The notes below the pieces were generated by a model, which saw only the letters and a list, made by a program, of their open reading frames with translations, ran no database searches and was not told the origin of the DNA. Shown in pieces: positions 6,020 to 12,663 of a stretch of DNA of 13,021 nucleotides; positions within the stretch are counted from its first letter, which is position 1; each line of letters opens with the position of its first letter. The position numbers were made by a program, and so were the translations under genes. Source of the stretch: H111-94 sp034436045 (GTDB lineage: Bacteria; Chloroflexota; Ktedonobacteria; Ktedonobacterales; Ktedonobacteraceae); assembly GCA_034436045.1 (NCBI GenBank), contig DAOTVZ010000267.1, forward strand, positions 1 through 13,021, written 5' to 3'.

Positions 6020-6394
6020 GCGATGTTTTAAAAGAAGTTGCTTGATAGTACCAAGAAGTTCATCGATGTCAAAGGGCTTATAGATCACTGCGACCCCTTG
6101 CGATTTAAGGTATTCTTGCTGCTGACGAACAACATCCAGAGCTGCTGATGAGACAATCACAGGGATGTTTCTAGTAGAAGTATGCATCTTCAGCATCTGT
6201 AGCATTTGCCAGCCAAGATTTTCATGACCAAACATGAAATCGAGGATAATGAGGTCAGGGTTGATTCGCTCGATATCTCTGACCTGCTGGGTGGGAAAGT
6301 CTGTTAGCATCACTTCGTATCCTGCATCTTCTAGTAAAAGTTTGAACATGTCTAGAAGCACCTCTGTGTCGTTCACCACAAGAATGCGTTTCAT
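6017..6394 (-). CDS. Stand-alone response regulator receiver protein (CheY-like)
   Basis: Single receiver domain of 125 residues with no output domain. It begins MKRILVVNDTEVLLDMF, where the usual acidic pair is N8-D9. The phospho-acceptor is D52 in LIILDFMFG, the conserved Ser/Thr is in VIVSSAA (S82), and the lysine is K106 in VIYKPFDIDELL. The first acidic position is Asn, a common variant, and phosphorylation should still be possible. AAAGGA precedes the ATG by three bases and GAGGG by eleven. It would act by protein-protein contact downstream of a histidine kinase that is not encoded here. No neighbour indicates the pathway. The 190 bases upstream (6395-6585) contain no clear promoter that I can defend. 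Confidence 0.93.
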   Translation of the reverse strand: MKRILVVNDTEVLLDMFKLLLEDAGYEVMLTDFPTQQVRDIERINPDLIILDFMFGHENLGWQMLQMLKMHTSTRNIPVIVSSAALDVVRQQQEYLKSQGVAVIYKPFDIDELLGTIKQLLLKHR

Positions 6395-6583
6395 TGTTCC
6401 TTTGCCCTCTTTTTCTTCTGAACTATTGAGATGCTATATAGAGTGTATGTTATATTCTGACACACGAATTAGGTGCTAGAAAGTGACAAGAGAAATCCTG
6501 GGAATTTTCTGTTCCCTCTATATTGTTACTCTATAGAATGAGTGCTTTATAGCCAGCAGGGTGAGTACCAGGTGTTGCCTATA

Positions 6584-7131
6584 TTATGATGAAATGTATC
6601 CCCCGAAAGTGGTCATAGCCTCCTGCCGTAGGGGCGTGATTGATCACGCCCTGATTGATCACGCCCTGATTGATCACGCCCTGATTGATCACGCCCCTGC
6701 TGGCCCATCGAGCTGCTCGCAAGGCGTGATGATGAAATGTATCCCCCGAAAGTGGTCATAGCCTCCTGGCGTAGGGGCGTGATTGATCACGCCCTGATTG
6801 ATCACGCCCTGATTGATCACGCGCTGCTGGCCCATCGAGCCGCTCGCAAGGCGTGATGATGAAATGTATCCCCCGAAAGTGGTCATAGCCTCCTGCCGTA
6901 GGGGCGTGATTGATCACGCCCTGATTGATCACGCGCTGCTGGCCCGTCGAGCCGCTCGCAAGGCGTGATGATGAAATGTATCCCCTGAAAGTGGTCATGG
7001 CCTCCTGGCGTAGGGGCGTGATTAATCACGCCCTGATTGATCACGCGCTGCTGGCCCATCGAGCCGCTCGCAAGGCGTGATCAGTCACGCCCCTACGAGA
7101 TCGCCGATTTCGATGGTGAAAATTCATAATA
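6584..7131. repeat. Composite repeat element of four tandem units with nested 15-bp repeats
   Basis: Four units start with ATGATGAAATGTATCCC at 6586, 6729, 6856 and 6968 and are about 143, 127, 112 and 110 bp long. Each runs through GTAGGGGCGTGAT, a set of GATTGATCACGCCCT repeats (four, three, two and two copies), then GGCCCATCGAG...CGCTCGCAAGG. The last unit is closed by GATCAGTCACGCCCCTACG, followed by CGCCGATTTCGATGGTGAAAATTCAT (in reverse, a degenerate version of the left end with TATTATGA in common). The loss of the 15-bp copies from left to right accounts for the unit lengths. It lies between the receiver gene and the rpsB promoter. Open frames through it arise from the 15-bp period and are not genes. 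Confidence 0.9.
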
Positions 7132-7233
7132 ATATTGTTATTCCCTGTTTTTATTGTAGGAATGCTTCTGCCTGGTATCTTGTGAGCGCTCATCCTGCAA
7201 CTGTCGAAGTTTTGCTTTTGGGCGCACAATTTC

Positions 7234-7262
7234 TTGCGTCTTGAGCCGCACTATGCTATACT
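7234..7262 (+). promoter_or_regulatory. Promoter of the rpsB cluster with extended -10
   Basis: TTGCGT (7234-7239) and TATACT (7257-7262) are separated by 17 bases, and TGC directly precedes the -10 hexamer, giving an extended -10. Transcription should begin at about 7269 and give a leader of about 195 bases before rpsB, long enough for regulation in the RNA. Confidence 0.6.
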
Positions 7263-7278
7263 TGCGACTTAGCAGAAA

Positions 7279-7320
7279 TGTCATCCTGGCCTCGTGCCTG
7301 CAAGATGGATGACAGTTTTT
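7279..7320 (+). terminator. Leader hairpin with T-run (candidate attenuator) ahead of rpsB
   Basis: TGTCATCC (7279-7286) and GGATGACA (7307-7314) form a perfect 8-bp stem, followed by GTTTTT. It lies 10-50 bases after the predicted start site, so it has the position and shape of an attenuator or early terminator in the rpsB leader. The loop contains a smaller GGC/GCC pair. Confidence 0.5.
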
Positions 7321-7354
7321 ACACACATTACACACGCTCTTGAACCGGCATGCC

Positions 7355-7455
7355 CCCTGGGGTCCGTGGCGCAAGCGAGCCAATCGTAGCTACCTAAGTT
7401 TGGCACCTGGGGACCCGAACGCCGATCCAGGTCGAGAGCGGAGGTACAAGGGAGG
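7355..7455 (+). promoter_or_regulatory. Structured rpsB leader, candidate S2 autoregulatory region
   Basis: GGGTCC (7360-7365) can pair with GGACCC (7411-7416), and ACCTGG (7405-7410) with CCAGGT (7427-7432). The two pairings are competing or adjacent and lie just before the GGAGG ribosome binding site at 7451. In Escherichia coli S2 represses its own rpsB-tsf mRNA through the leader, so a comparable role is reasonable here, but I cannot match this sequence to a known leader family. Confidence 0.35.
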
Positions 7456-7464
7456 AAATTGCTT

Positions 7465-8349
7465 TTGGCTAATGTCATTTCAATGAAACAGCTTTTAGAG
7501 GCGGGCGTTCACTTCGGGCATCAGACCCGGCGCTGGAACCCCAAGATGCGGCCGTTCATCTTCATGGATCGCAACGGCATTCATATTATTGATCTTCAGC
7601 AAACGGTGACACGCCTGAACGAAGCCTATCGGTTCGTTGAACAACTGGCGGCGAGCGGAGAGACATTGCTTTTCGTCGGCACCAAGAAACAGGCGCAGGA
7701 GGCTGTGGCCGAAGAGGCAAAACGTTGCGGCATGTACTATGTCAACCAGCGCTGGCTTGGTGGCATGCTCACCAACTTCAAGACCATCCAGGCTCGTATC
7801 AACTACTTGCGTGAGCTGGAGGAGCGCCGTGATCGTGGCGATTTTGAGCGTCTGCCCAAGAAAGAGGCACAGCGTTTACAAGACGATATTGTGCGCCTGG
7901 AGCGCATTCTGGGTGGCATTAAGGATATGCGTCGCCTGCCCGGAGCCGTTTTCATTATCGACACGCGGAAGGAGCGCACCGCCGTTCTGGAGGCGCGCCG
8001 TCTGGAGATTCCTATTATTGCGCTGGCCGACACCAACTGTGATCCTGATGAGATAGACTATCCCATTCCGGCCAACGATGATGCCATTCGCGCTGTGCGC
8101 CTGCTGTGTTCCAAGATTGCGGACGCAGTGATAGAGGGTCGCCGCGAACTGGAGGCGCGCCAGAAAGATAGTGAGGGTGGTGAGGAAGAGGCTCCTATTC
8201 CGGTCAGTACCACCAGTGAAACCCCCGCTGGAACTTCCTCTGCACCGGTAACTGCGGAGAGTGAACCCGTCGCGGTGGGTGTTGCCGCTGAATCTGCCAC
8301 GTCGGTGCCAGCAGCCGAACCAGAGCTGATTACAAAAGAGGCGCTATAA
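7465..8349 (+). CDS. rpsB: 30S ribosomal protein S2
   Basis: Small-subunit ribosomal protein S2, needed for late 30S assembly and S1 docking. The 294-residue chain carries the family landmarks SMKQLLEAGVHFGHQTRRWNPKM (6-28), RNGIHIIDLQQT (36-47), LFVGTKKQAQEAV (69-81), QRWLGGMLTNFKT (95-107), PGAVFIIDTRKERTAVLEA (159-177) and IPIIALADTNCDPDEIDYPIPANDDA (182-207). I chose a TTG start at 7465: GGAGG ends nine bases before it and the protein then begins MANVISMKQLLEAG, the normal S2 N-terminus. An ATG at 7483 would cut conserved residues. After about residue 235 it has a 60-residue Ser/Thr/Ala/Glu-rich tail, unlike the compact core and longer than the 230-260 residues common in the family. It is first in the cluster. 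Confidence 0.97.
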   Translation: MANVISMKQLLEAGVHFGHQTRRWNPKMRPFIFMDRNGIHIIDLQQTVTRLNEAYRFVEQLAASGETLLFVGTKKQAQEAVAEEAKRCGMYYVNQRWLGGMLTNFKTIQARINYLRELEERRDRGDFERLPKKEAQRLQDDIVRLERILGGIKDMRRLPGAVFIIDTRKERTAVLEARRLEIPIIALADTNCDPDEIDYPIPANDDAIRAVRLLCSKIADAVIEGRRELEARQKDSEGGEEEAPIPVSTTSETPAGTSSAPVTAESEPVAVGVAAESATSVPAAEPELITKEAL

Positions 8350-8368
8350 AAGCTGGACAAGAAGATAC

Positions 8369-8409
8369 AGGCGGGAGGCAAGCGGCGTAGGAGCGCGCAC
8401 CTCCCGCCT
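8369..8409 (+). other. Strong hairpin between rpsB and tsf
   Basis: AGGCGGGAGG (8369-8378) and CCTCCCGCCT (8400-8409) are perfect 10-bp complementary arms around a 21-base loop. No T-run follows directly. It could stabilise the rpsB mRNA end, or act as a partial terminator that sets the S2 to EF-Ts ratio; a tsf promoter lies 100 bases downstream. Confidence 0.6.
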
Positions 8410-8515
8410 CTTCCTGTGCGATAGAGATTCCCTTTGTGATCGAAGAACCATTCCTGAAACAAGGATGGAGCGATTTGTCAAGCACTCAGAACCCTGAAAA
8501 GGTGGACAGTGATCG

Positions 8516-8544
8516 TTGTAGTATCGCTGTCCTCTCAGTATGAT
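8516..8544 (+). promoter_or_regulatory. Candidate internal promoter for tsf
   Basis: TTGTAG (8516-8521) and TATGAT (8539-8544) are 17 bases apart, and transcription would begin about 20 bases before the tsf ATG. Together with the hairpin upstream this suggests tsf can be expressed apart from rpsB. Confidence 0.45.
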
Positions 8545-8571
8545 ACATCAAGAAGAATGAGGAGAACACAC

Positions 8572-9168
8572 ATGAATGCGACTGCTGCTGATGTGAAGAA
8601 GCTACGCGAGGAGACGGGCGCAACCTTCGCGGATTGTAAGAAGGCGCTGGAGGAGTCCAAATCATGGGCGGAGGCCGTCAAGTACCTGGAGGAGCGTCGG
8701 GACAAGAAGGCGGAGAAAATGATCGCGGCCAACCGTGAGACGCGCGAGGGTGGCATCTTCTCGTATGTACACCACAATCACAGCGTAGGTGTGTTGCTGG
8801 AGTTGAATTGTAGCACGGACTTTGTCGCGCGCAGCGAAGCCTTCCGCGAGCTGGCCCGCGAACTGGCCCTGCAAATCGCGGGTGCCGCGCCCAAATATAT
8901 CAACTTCGAGGATGTTCCGGCTGAGGTGATCGAGGCCGAGAAACAGAAGATCATGGAAGATCCCTCGATGGCGCGCGTGGCCGAGGACAAGCGCGCGGTT
9001 GCGGTCGAAGGCAAGCTCAAGAAGGCGCTATCAGCGGAGGTGCTGATGATGCAGCCCTGGGTGAAGGATGATACCGTCACCGTGGGCGACCTGGTACGTA
9101 AAGTCATTGCTGAGACGGGTGAAAACATTGTTCTGCGCCGCTTCAGCCGGTTTAAGCTGGGTGAATAG
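8572..9168 (+). CDS. tsf: Translation elongation factor Ts
   Basis: Guanine nucleotide exchange factor that regenerates EF-Tu-GTP. At 198 residues it is the short form, about the size of the Thermus protein. The N-terminal UBA-like region reads DVKKLREETGATFADCKKALEES (7-29) and contacts EF-Tu. The core has ANRETREGGIFSYVHHN (53-69) and LLELNCSTDFVARSEAF (75-91). The usual NCETDFVA motif has Ser in place of Glu at residue 81. The C-terminal part LMMQPWVKDDTVTV (158-171) is typical. The frame is open from 8509, but the ATG at 8572 has AGGAG seven bases before it and starts the conserved domain. Second gene of the cluster. Confidence 0.97.
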   Translation: MNATAADVKKLREETGATFADCKKALEESKSWAEAVKYLEERRDKKAEKMIAANRETREGGIFSYVHHNHSVGVLLELNCSTDFVARSEAFRELARELALQIAGAAPKYINFEDVPAEVIEAEKQKIMEDPSMARVAEDKRAVAVEGKLKKALSAEVLMMQPWVKDDTVTVGDLVRKVIAETGENIVLRRFSRFKLGE

Positions 9169-9192
9169 GCGCGTGAACAGTAATGTATGTGG

Positions 9193-9213
9193 TGATGCCT
9201 CTGGTGGGCATCA
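9193..9213 (+). other. Hairpin between tsf and pyrH
   Basis: TGATGCC (9193-9199) and GGCATCA (9207-9213) form a 7-bp stem with a 7-base loop inside the 83-base tsf-pyrH gap. No T-run follows, so it is more likely an mRNA processing or stability element than a terminator. Confidence 0.4.
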
Positions 9214-9251
9214 TGTGACTCGACAGTGGGGCAAAGGATGGTTTTGTTAGC

Positions 9252-9986
9252 ATGGTAGCCGATCTAAAGTATCAGCGGATATTGCTCAAGATGAGCGGCG
9301 AGGCCCTCGGCCCGCAAGGCGGCTTTGGCATTGACGCTGAGACGGTGCGCAGTATTGCGCGTGAAGTGCAGCGTGTGCATCGCCTGGGGGTGCAGGTTGC
9401 CGTCGTCATCGGTGGCGGCAACATGTGGCGCGGAGCCGATGCGGCCGCCACCGGCATAGATCGTGCTACCGCCGACTATGTTGGCATGCTGGCAACCGTC
9501 ATGAACTCGCTGGTCATGCAGGATGCGATGGAGAAGCTGGGCATGGTCACGCGGGTGCAGACGGCCATCGAGATGCCCCCTGTAGCGGAGCCGTTTATTC
9601 GGCGTCGTGCTGTCCGTCACCTGGAAAAAGGGCGCGTTGTCATTCTGGCTGCCGGCAGCGGGAATCCGTTTTTCACAACGGATACCGCCGCCGCTTTGCG
9701 CGCGATTGAACTCAACGCGCAAATTTTAATCAAGGCCACGCAGGTGGATGGTATTTATGACGACGACCCCCGCCGCAACCCCAAGGCGCGCAAATTCGAG
9801 CAATTGAGCTACATGCGTGCCCTGAATATGGGCCTGCGGGTGATGGACAGCACAGCGATTTCGCTGTGTAAGGATAACCACATGCCGATCATCGTCTTCA
9901 ATTTGCGCCAGCCGGGCGCATTAGAGGCCATTGTACGCGGCGAAAAGTGTGGTACACTCGTCTCAGACGTTGACGAAGCTTTGTGA
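9252..9986 (+). CDS. pyrH: UMP kinase
   Basis: Phosphorylates UMP to UDP with ATP, a key step of pyrimidine nucleotide synthesis; the enzyme is hexameric and cytoplasmic. The 244-residue chain belongs to the amino acid kinase fold: YQRILLKMSGEALGP (7-21), VVIGGGNMWRG (51-61), a TADYVGMLATVMNSLVMQD stretch (73-91), ILAAGSGNPFFTTDTAAALRA (131-151) and KATQVDGIYDDDPRRNP (161-177). Length and motifs are standard. The ATG at 9252 is the only start that keeps the conserved N-terminus; AAGGA lies 13 bases before it, a longer gap than usual. Its position between tsf and frr is the widely conserved one. Confidence 0.97.
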   Translation: MVADLKYQRILLKMSGEALGPQGGFGIDAETVRSIAREVQRVHRLGVQVAVVIGGGNMWRGADAAATGIDRATADYVGMLATVMNSLVMQDAMEKLGMVTRVQTAIEMPPVAEPFIRRRAVRHLEKGRVVILAAGSGNPFFTTDTAAALRAIELNAQILIKATQVDGIYDDDPRRNPKARKFEQLSYMRALNMGLRVMDSTAISLCKDNHMPIIVFNLRQPGALEAIVRGEKCGTLVSDVDEAL

Positions 9987-10028
9987 TGGTGCAGCCTGTA
10001 TGCACTGTGTTGTCACGTCCCGTTTTAA

Positions 10029-10070
10029 GGGTAGAAGGTACCCATGTGGTCTGCATGGATACGAGACCAC
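10029..10070 (+). other. Paired hairpins between pyrH and frr
   Basis: GGGTA-N5-TACCC (10029-10043) is followed at once by GTGGTCT-N11-AGACCAC (10046-10070). Both stems are perfect, and they end 13 bases before the frr Shine-Dalgarno sequence. They may affect mRNA processing or frr translation; there is no T-run to suggest termination. Confidence 0.45.
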
Positions 10071-10097
10071 CCATAGAAAATAGGGAGTATCATTGGT

Positions 10098-10655
10098 ATG
10101 ACAGCAGATTTATTTGCCGATGCAGAGCGACGTATGCAAAAAGCCGTCGAGGCCCTCAAGTCGGATCTGGCCGCCATTCGTACCGGTCGTGCAAGTCCAG
10201 CACTGGTAGAGCGCATTCAAGTGGATTACTATGGTTCTCCTACGCCTCTCAACCAGGTCGCATCGATTACTGCCCCCGAGGCCCGTTTACTGGTGATCCA
10301 GCCCTGGGAGCGCAAGATGTTGACCGATATTGAGAAGGCCATTCAGAAATCAGACCTGGGCATTAACCCCAGTAATGATGGTCAGGTGATCCGCCTGGCT
10401 ATTCCGCCCATGACGGAGGAACGCCGCCGCGACCTGGTCAAAGCCCTTCATAAGAAGATGGATGAACACAAGGTTGCCATACGCAATATCCGCCGTGATG
10501 TGCATGATAAATTGCGCGACCGTGAAAAGAAGAAAGAAGTGTCCGAAGACGAGCTGAAGCGTAGCACCGAGCGATTGCAAAAGCTCACCGACCGCTACAT
10601 CGAGGAGATGGAGAAGATCGGCAAGTCGAAGGAGCAGGAGATTCTGGAGGTCTAA
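10098..10655 (+). CDS. frr: Ribosome recycling factor
   Basis: Splits post-termination ribosomes together with EF-G. The 185 residues match the family's usual length. The N-terminus is ADAERRMQKAVEALKSDLAA, then IRTGRASPALVERIQVDYYG (28-47), TPLNQVASITAPEARLLVIQPW (50-71), an IEKAIQKSDLGINPSNDG stretch and LTEERR-like MTEERRRDLVKALHKKMDE. A long charged helix ends in RYIEEMEKIGKSKEQEILEV. The ATG at 10098 has GGGAG ten bases upstream. Its TAA is followed after one base by the uppS start, so the two genes are almost certainly translated from one mRNA. Confidence 0.97.
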   Translation: MTADLFADAERRMQKAVEALKSDLAAIRTGRASPALVERIQVDYYGSPTPLNQVASITAPEARLLVIQPWERKMLTDIEKAIQKSDLGINPSNDGQVIRLAIPPMTEERRRDLVKALHKKMDEHKVAIRNIRRDVHDKLRDREKKKEVSEDELKRSTERLQKLTDRYIEEMEKIGKSKEQEILEV

Positions 10656-10656
10656 G

Positions 10657-11457
10657 TTGACCAAGATCGACAATCTTTTTTCCAGGCAAGGGAAAGAGAA
10701 CGTTTCGCAGCAGACGATACCCGTTACGTCTGAACAATCGCAGCAAACTCGCGACCCCGGCCTCCCACGTCACATCGCCATTATCATGGATGGTAATGGA
10801 CGTTGGGCTACGCGCCGTCATCTGCCACGCCTGGCCGGTCACAAAGCCGGCGTCAATGCCTTGCGTCGCGTTGTCGAGTGTGCCGCCGACGAACACATTG
10901 AGATGTTAAGTGTGTATGCCTTTTCTACCGAGAACTGGGGGCGACCTCGTAGCGAAGTCGAGGGCTTGATGCGCCTCTTCTGGGAGACCATCCGCTCGGA
11001 CCTGGAGAAGCTGCATCGTGATGGGGTGCGTCTGCGCCATCTTGGTCGTCTACAGGATCTTTCACCCGATATTCAAAAGGCCGTGCGAGACTCGGTGGAG
11101 TTGACGCGCAACAATACCCGCATCGGCCTGAACGTCTGCTTCAATTATGGCGGGCGAGCAGAACTCGTGGATGCCGTCCGCCAGATTATTGCCGACGGGC
11201 GCACCCCCGATGCCATCACCGAGGAGTTGATTGCCTCCTACCTCTACACCCGCGACCTGCCTGACCCCGATCTGGTCATTCGCACGGCAGGCGAGATGCG
11301 TGTCAGCAACTTCTTGTTATGGCAATCGGCCTATAGCGAGTACTACGCGACACCAACACTCTGGCCGGACTTCGGGCGCGAGGATCTGTTGGCCGCGCTG
11401 GAGAGTTACCGTCAACGCCAGCGACGCTTCGGCAAGCTTCCTGTTTCCCCTACATAA
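10657..11457 (+). CDS. uppS: Isoprenyl transferase (undecaprenyl diphosphate synthase type)
   Basis: cis-Prenyltransferase that adds isopentenyl diphosphate units to make the C55 lipid carrier for cell-wall synthesis. The 266-residue chain has HIAIIMDGNGRWA (39-51) with the catalytic Asp 45, HKAGVNALR (62-70), LSVYAFSTENWGRP (84-97), NVCFNYGGRAELVDAV (159-174) and DPDLVIRTAGEMRVSNFLLWQ (203-223). In the last motif the residue after RT is Ala instead of the frequent Ser/Gly, while the pyrophosphate-binding Arg, Glu, Arg and Ser remain. About 35 polar residues precede the fold. The start is TTG at 10657, one base after the frr stop, with GGAGG six bases before it. It feeds envelope synthesis alongside CdsA. 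Confidence 0.95.
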   Translation: MTKIDNLFSRQGKENVSQQTIPVTSEQSQQTRDPGLPRHIAIIMDGNGRWATRRHLPRLAGHKAGVNALRRVVECAADEHIEMLSVYAFSTENWGRPRSEVEGLMRLFWETIRSDLEKLHRDGVRLRHLGRLQDLSPDIQKAVRDSVELTRNNTRIGLNVCFNYGGRAELVDAVRQIIADGRTPDAITEELIASYLYTRDLPDPDLVIRTAGEMRVSNFLLWQSAYSEYYATPTLWPDFGREDLLAALESYRQRQRRFGKLPVSPT

Positions 11458-11480
11458 AAAATGACGTGTAAGAGTAGGGG
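11447..11480. other. Inverted repeat across the uppS stop
   Basis: CCCCTAC (11447-11453) and GTAGGGG (11474-11480) pair perfectly and enclose the uppS stop codon and an A-rich loop. These words are the boundary word of the dispersed repeat family, so it could be a hairpin or an eroded repeat copy. Confidence 0.35.
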
Positions 11481-11574
11481 CCACCTGAAGTAGATAACAA
11501 ACCGGTGTAGTGTCTCGATTTATCGTACCCACCGTGCGATGATGAATTTTTCCGACCAGAACCGGCACCGTCTG

Positions 11575-11650
11575 CCGTAGGGGCGTGATCAGTCACACTC
11601 TGGGAGCGCCTCGGCTGGTCAACAGGGCGTGATCAATCACGCCCCTACGG
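11575..11650. repeat. 76-bp inverted-repeat element between uppS and cdsA
   Basis: CCGTAGGGGCGTGAT (11575-11589) and ATCACGCCCCTACGG (11636-11650) are perfect 15-bp inverted ends around a 46-base interior, which contains a second GGGCGTGATCAATCACGCCC core. It is the smallest member of the repeat family in this window. The sequence just to its left (GATGAATTTTTCCGACCAGAACCGGC, 11540-11565) resembles the outer ends of the element after cdsA, so the full unit may begin near 11536. The remainder of the 11458-11704 gap holds no clear promoter. Confidence 0.85.
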
Positions 11651-11704
11651 TGTTTATTTGCATAAGAGGTCTCTACTACACAACCTTTGGGGGGAGGAAA
11701 GCGG

Positions 11705-12643
11705 TTGCAACCGATCAGTCAATCGAATAGCCAGCCGAACACAGGCAACACAGATGAACCAGAGCGACCCAGGACGCAAAGCTCTGTGGCACAGCGTTGG
11801 GTGACGGCTCTTATTGTCATGCCTATCGTGCTGGTCTTTGTCTGGTTTGGCGGCTGGGTCGCTTTCGCCGCAACAGTTCTCGTCGTCGTACTCGGCACGA
11901 TTGAGCTGCATAATATGCTCCTGCACGCGGGCTATCACCCGTTGATCTGGATTAGCTTCGGCCTCAGTCTCCTGTTCTTACTTGCTCCCATGTTTCCTCA
12001 CTACCGCCTGCTCTTGCTCGAAATCGGTCTTGGTGGCGCGCTGCTTGTTTCTTTTCCCTGGCTCTTCACACGCGTGGAGTTGGAGGGTGCAGTGGTCGAT
12101 TGGGCCTTAACGCTGGCGATCTCTCTCTATCTTGGTTGGCCCATGAGCTTCTTCCTGCTCTTGCGCGGTTTCACTCCCGGCACTTTGCATATCGGCAGTA
12201 GCAGTGCCCCCTGGATTGTGCTACCGGCGGGAGCCTGGTGGTTGCTGATGGTACTGCTTGGCGTGTGGGGCTTTGATGGTGCGGCCTTCTTCACCGGTCG
12301 CTACCTGGGACGACATAAAATGGCTCCGCGCATCAGCCCCGGTAAAACCTGGGAGGGCACGGTGGGCGGCTTCGTGCTTTCCATTGCCGCCGGACTGCTT
12401 CTGACGGTAGCTCCATTAGGCGTTCCCTGGTATCTGGCAATTCTGCTCGGTATCCTGCTGGGCATCGCCGCCGTCTTTGGCGATCTGGCCGAGTCGCTCA
12501 TCAAGCGACACGCGCACGTAAAAGATAGTGGGCAGATTATGCCGGGGCATGGCGGTATGCTGGACCGGGTAGACAGCCTGCTCTTCGCGGTGATTGTGGT
12601 CTATCTGTTTGCTTTGTTTAGCGGAAAGTTAGGACCACTCTAA
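11705..12643 (+). CDS. cdsA: Phosphatidate cytidylyltransferase (CDP-diglyceride synthase)
   Basis: Integral membrane enzyme that converts phosphatidic acid and CTP to CDP-diacylglycerol, the branch point of phospholipid synthesis. The 312-residue chain has a polar 30-residue N-terminus, then about eight hydrophobic spans. The family signature near the C-terminus, SLIKRHAHVKDSGQIMPGHG followed by GMLDRVD (264-290), is complete, and GRYLGRHKMAPRISPGKTWEG with a downstream GG is also typical. I chose TTG at 11705, which has GGAGG seven bases before it; the frame opens earlier at 11687 but that codon runs into the ribosome binding site itself. It is last in the cluster and separated from uppS by a repeat element, so it may have its own promoter. 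Confidence 0.95.
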   Translation: MQPISQSNSQPNTGNTDEPERPRTQSSVAQRWVTALIVMPIVLVFVWFGGWVAFAATVLVVVLGTIELHNMLLHAGYHPLIWISFGLSLLFLLAPMFPHYRLLLLEIGLGGALLVSFPWLFTRVELEGAVVDWALTLAISLYLGWPMSFFLLLRGFTPGTLHIGSSSAPWIVLPAGAWWLLMVLLGVWGFDGAAFFTGRYLGRHKMAPRISPGKTWEGTVGGFVLSIAAGLLLTVAPLGVPWYLAILLGILLGIAAVFGDLAESLIKRHAHVKDSGQIMPGHGGMLDRVDSLLFAVIVVYLFALFSGKLGPL

Positions 12644-12663
12644 TGTGTCCGTGCACAGGCGGG

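Noticed and set aside
6561..6998. Several open frames on both strands across the repeat element, with repeated VIDHA/VINQG words
   Set aside because: They are translations of the palindromic repeat (GTGATTGATCACGCC) in different frames; none has a start signal or non-repeat content.
9264..9722. 152-codon minus-strand frame opposite pyrH
   Set aside because: It is fully antisense to the conserved UMP kinase gene and shows no domain.
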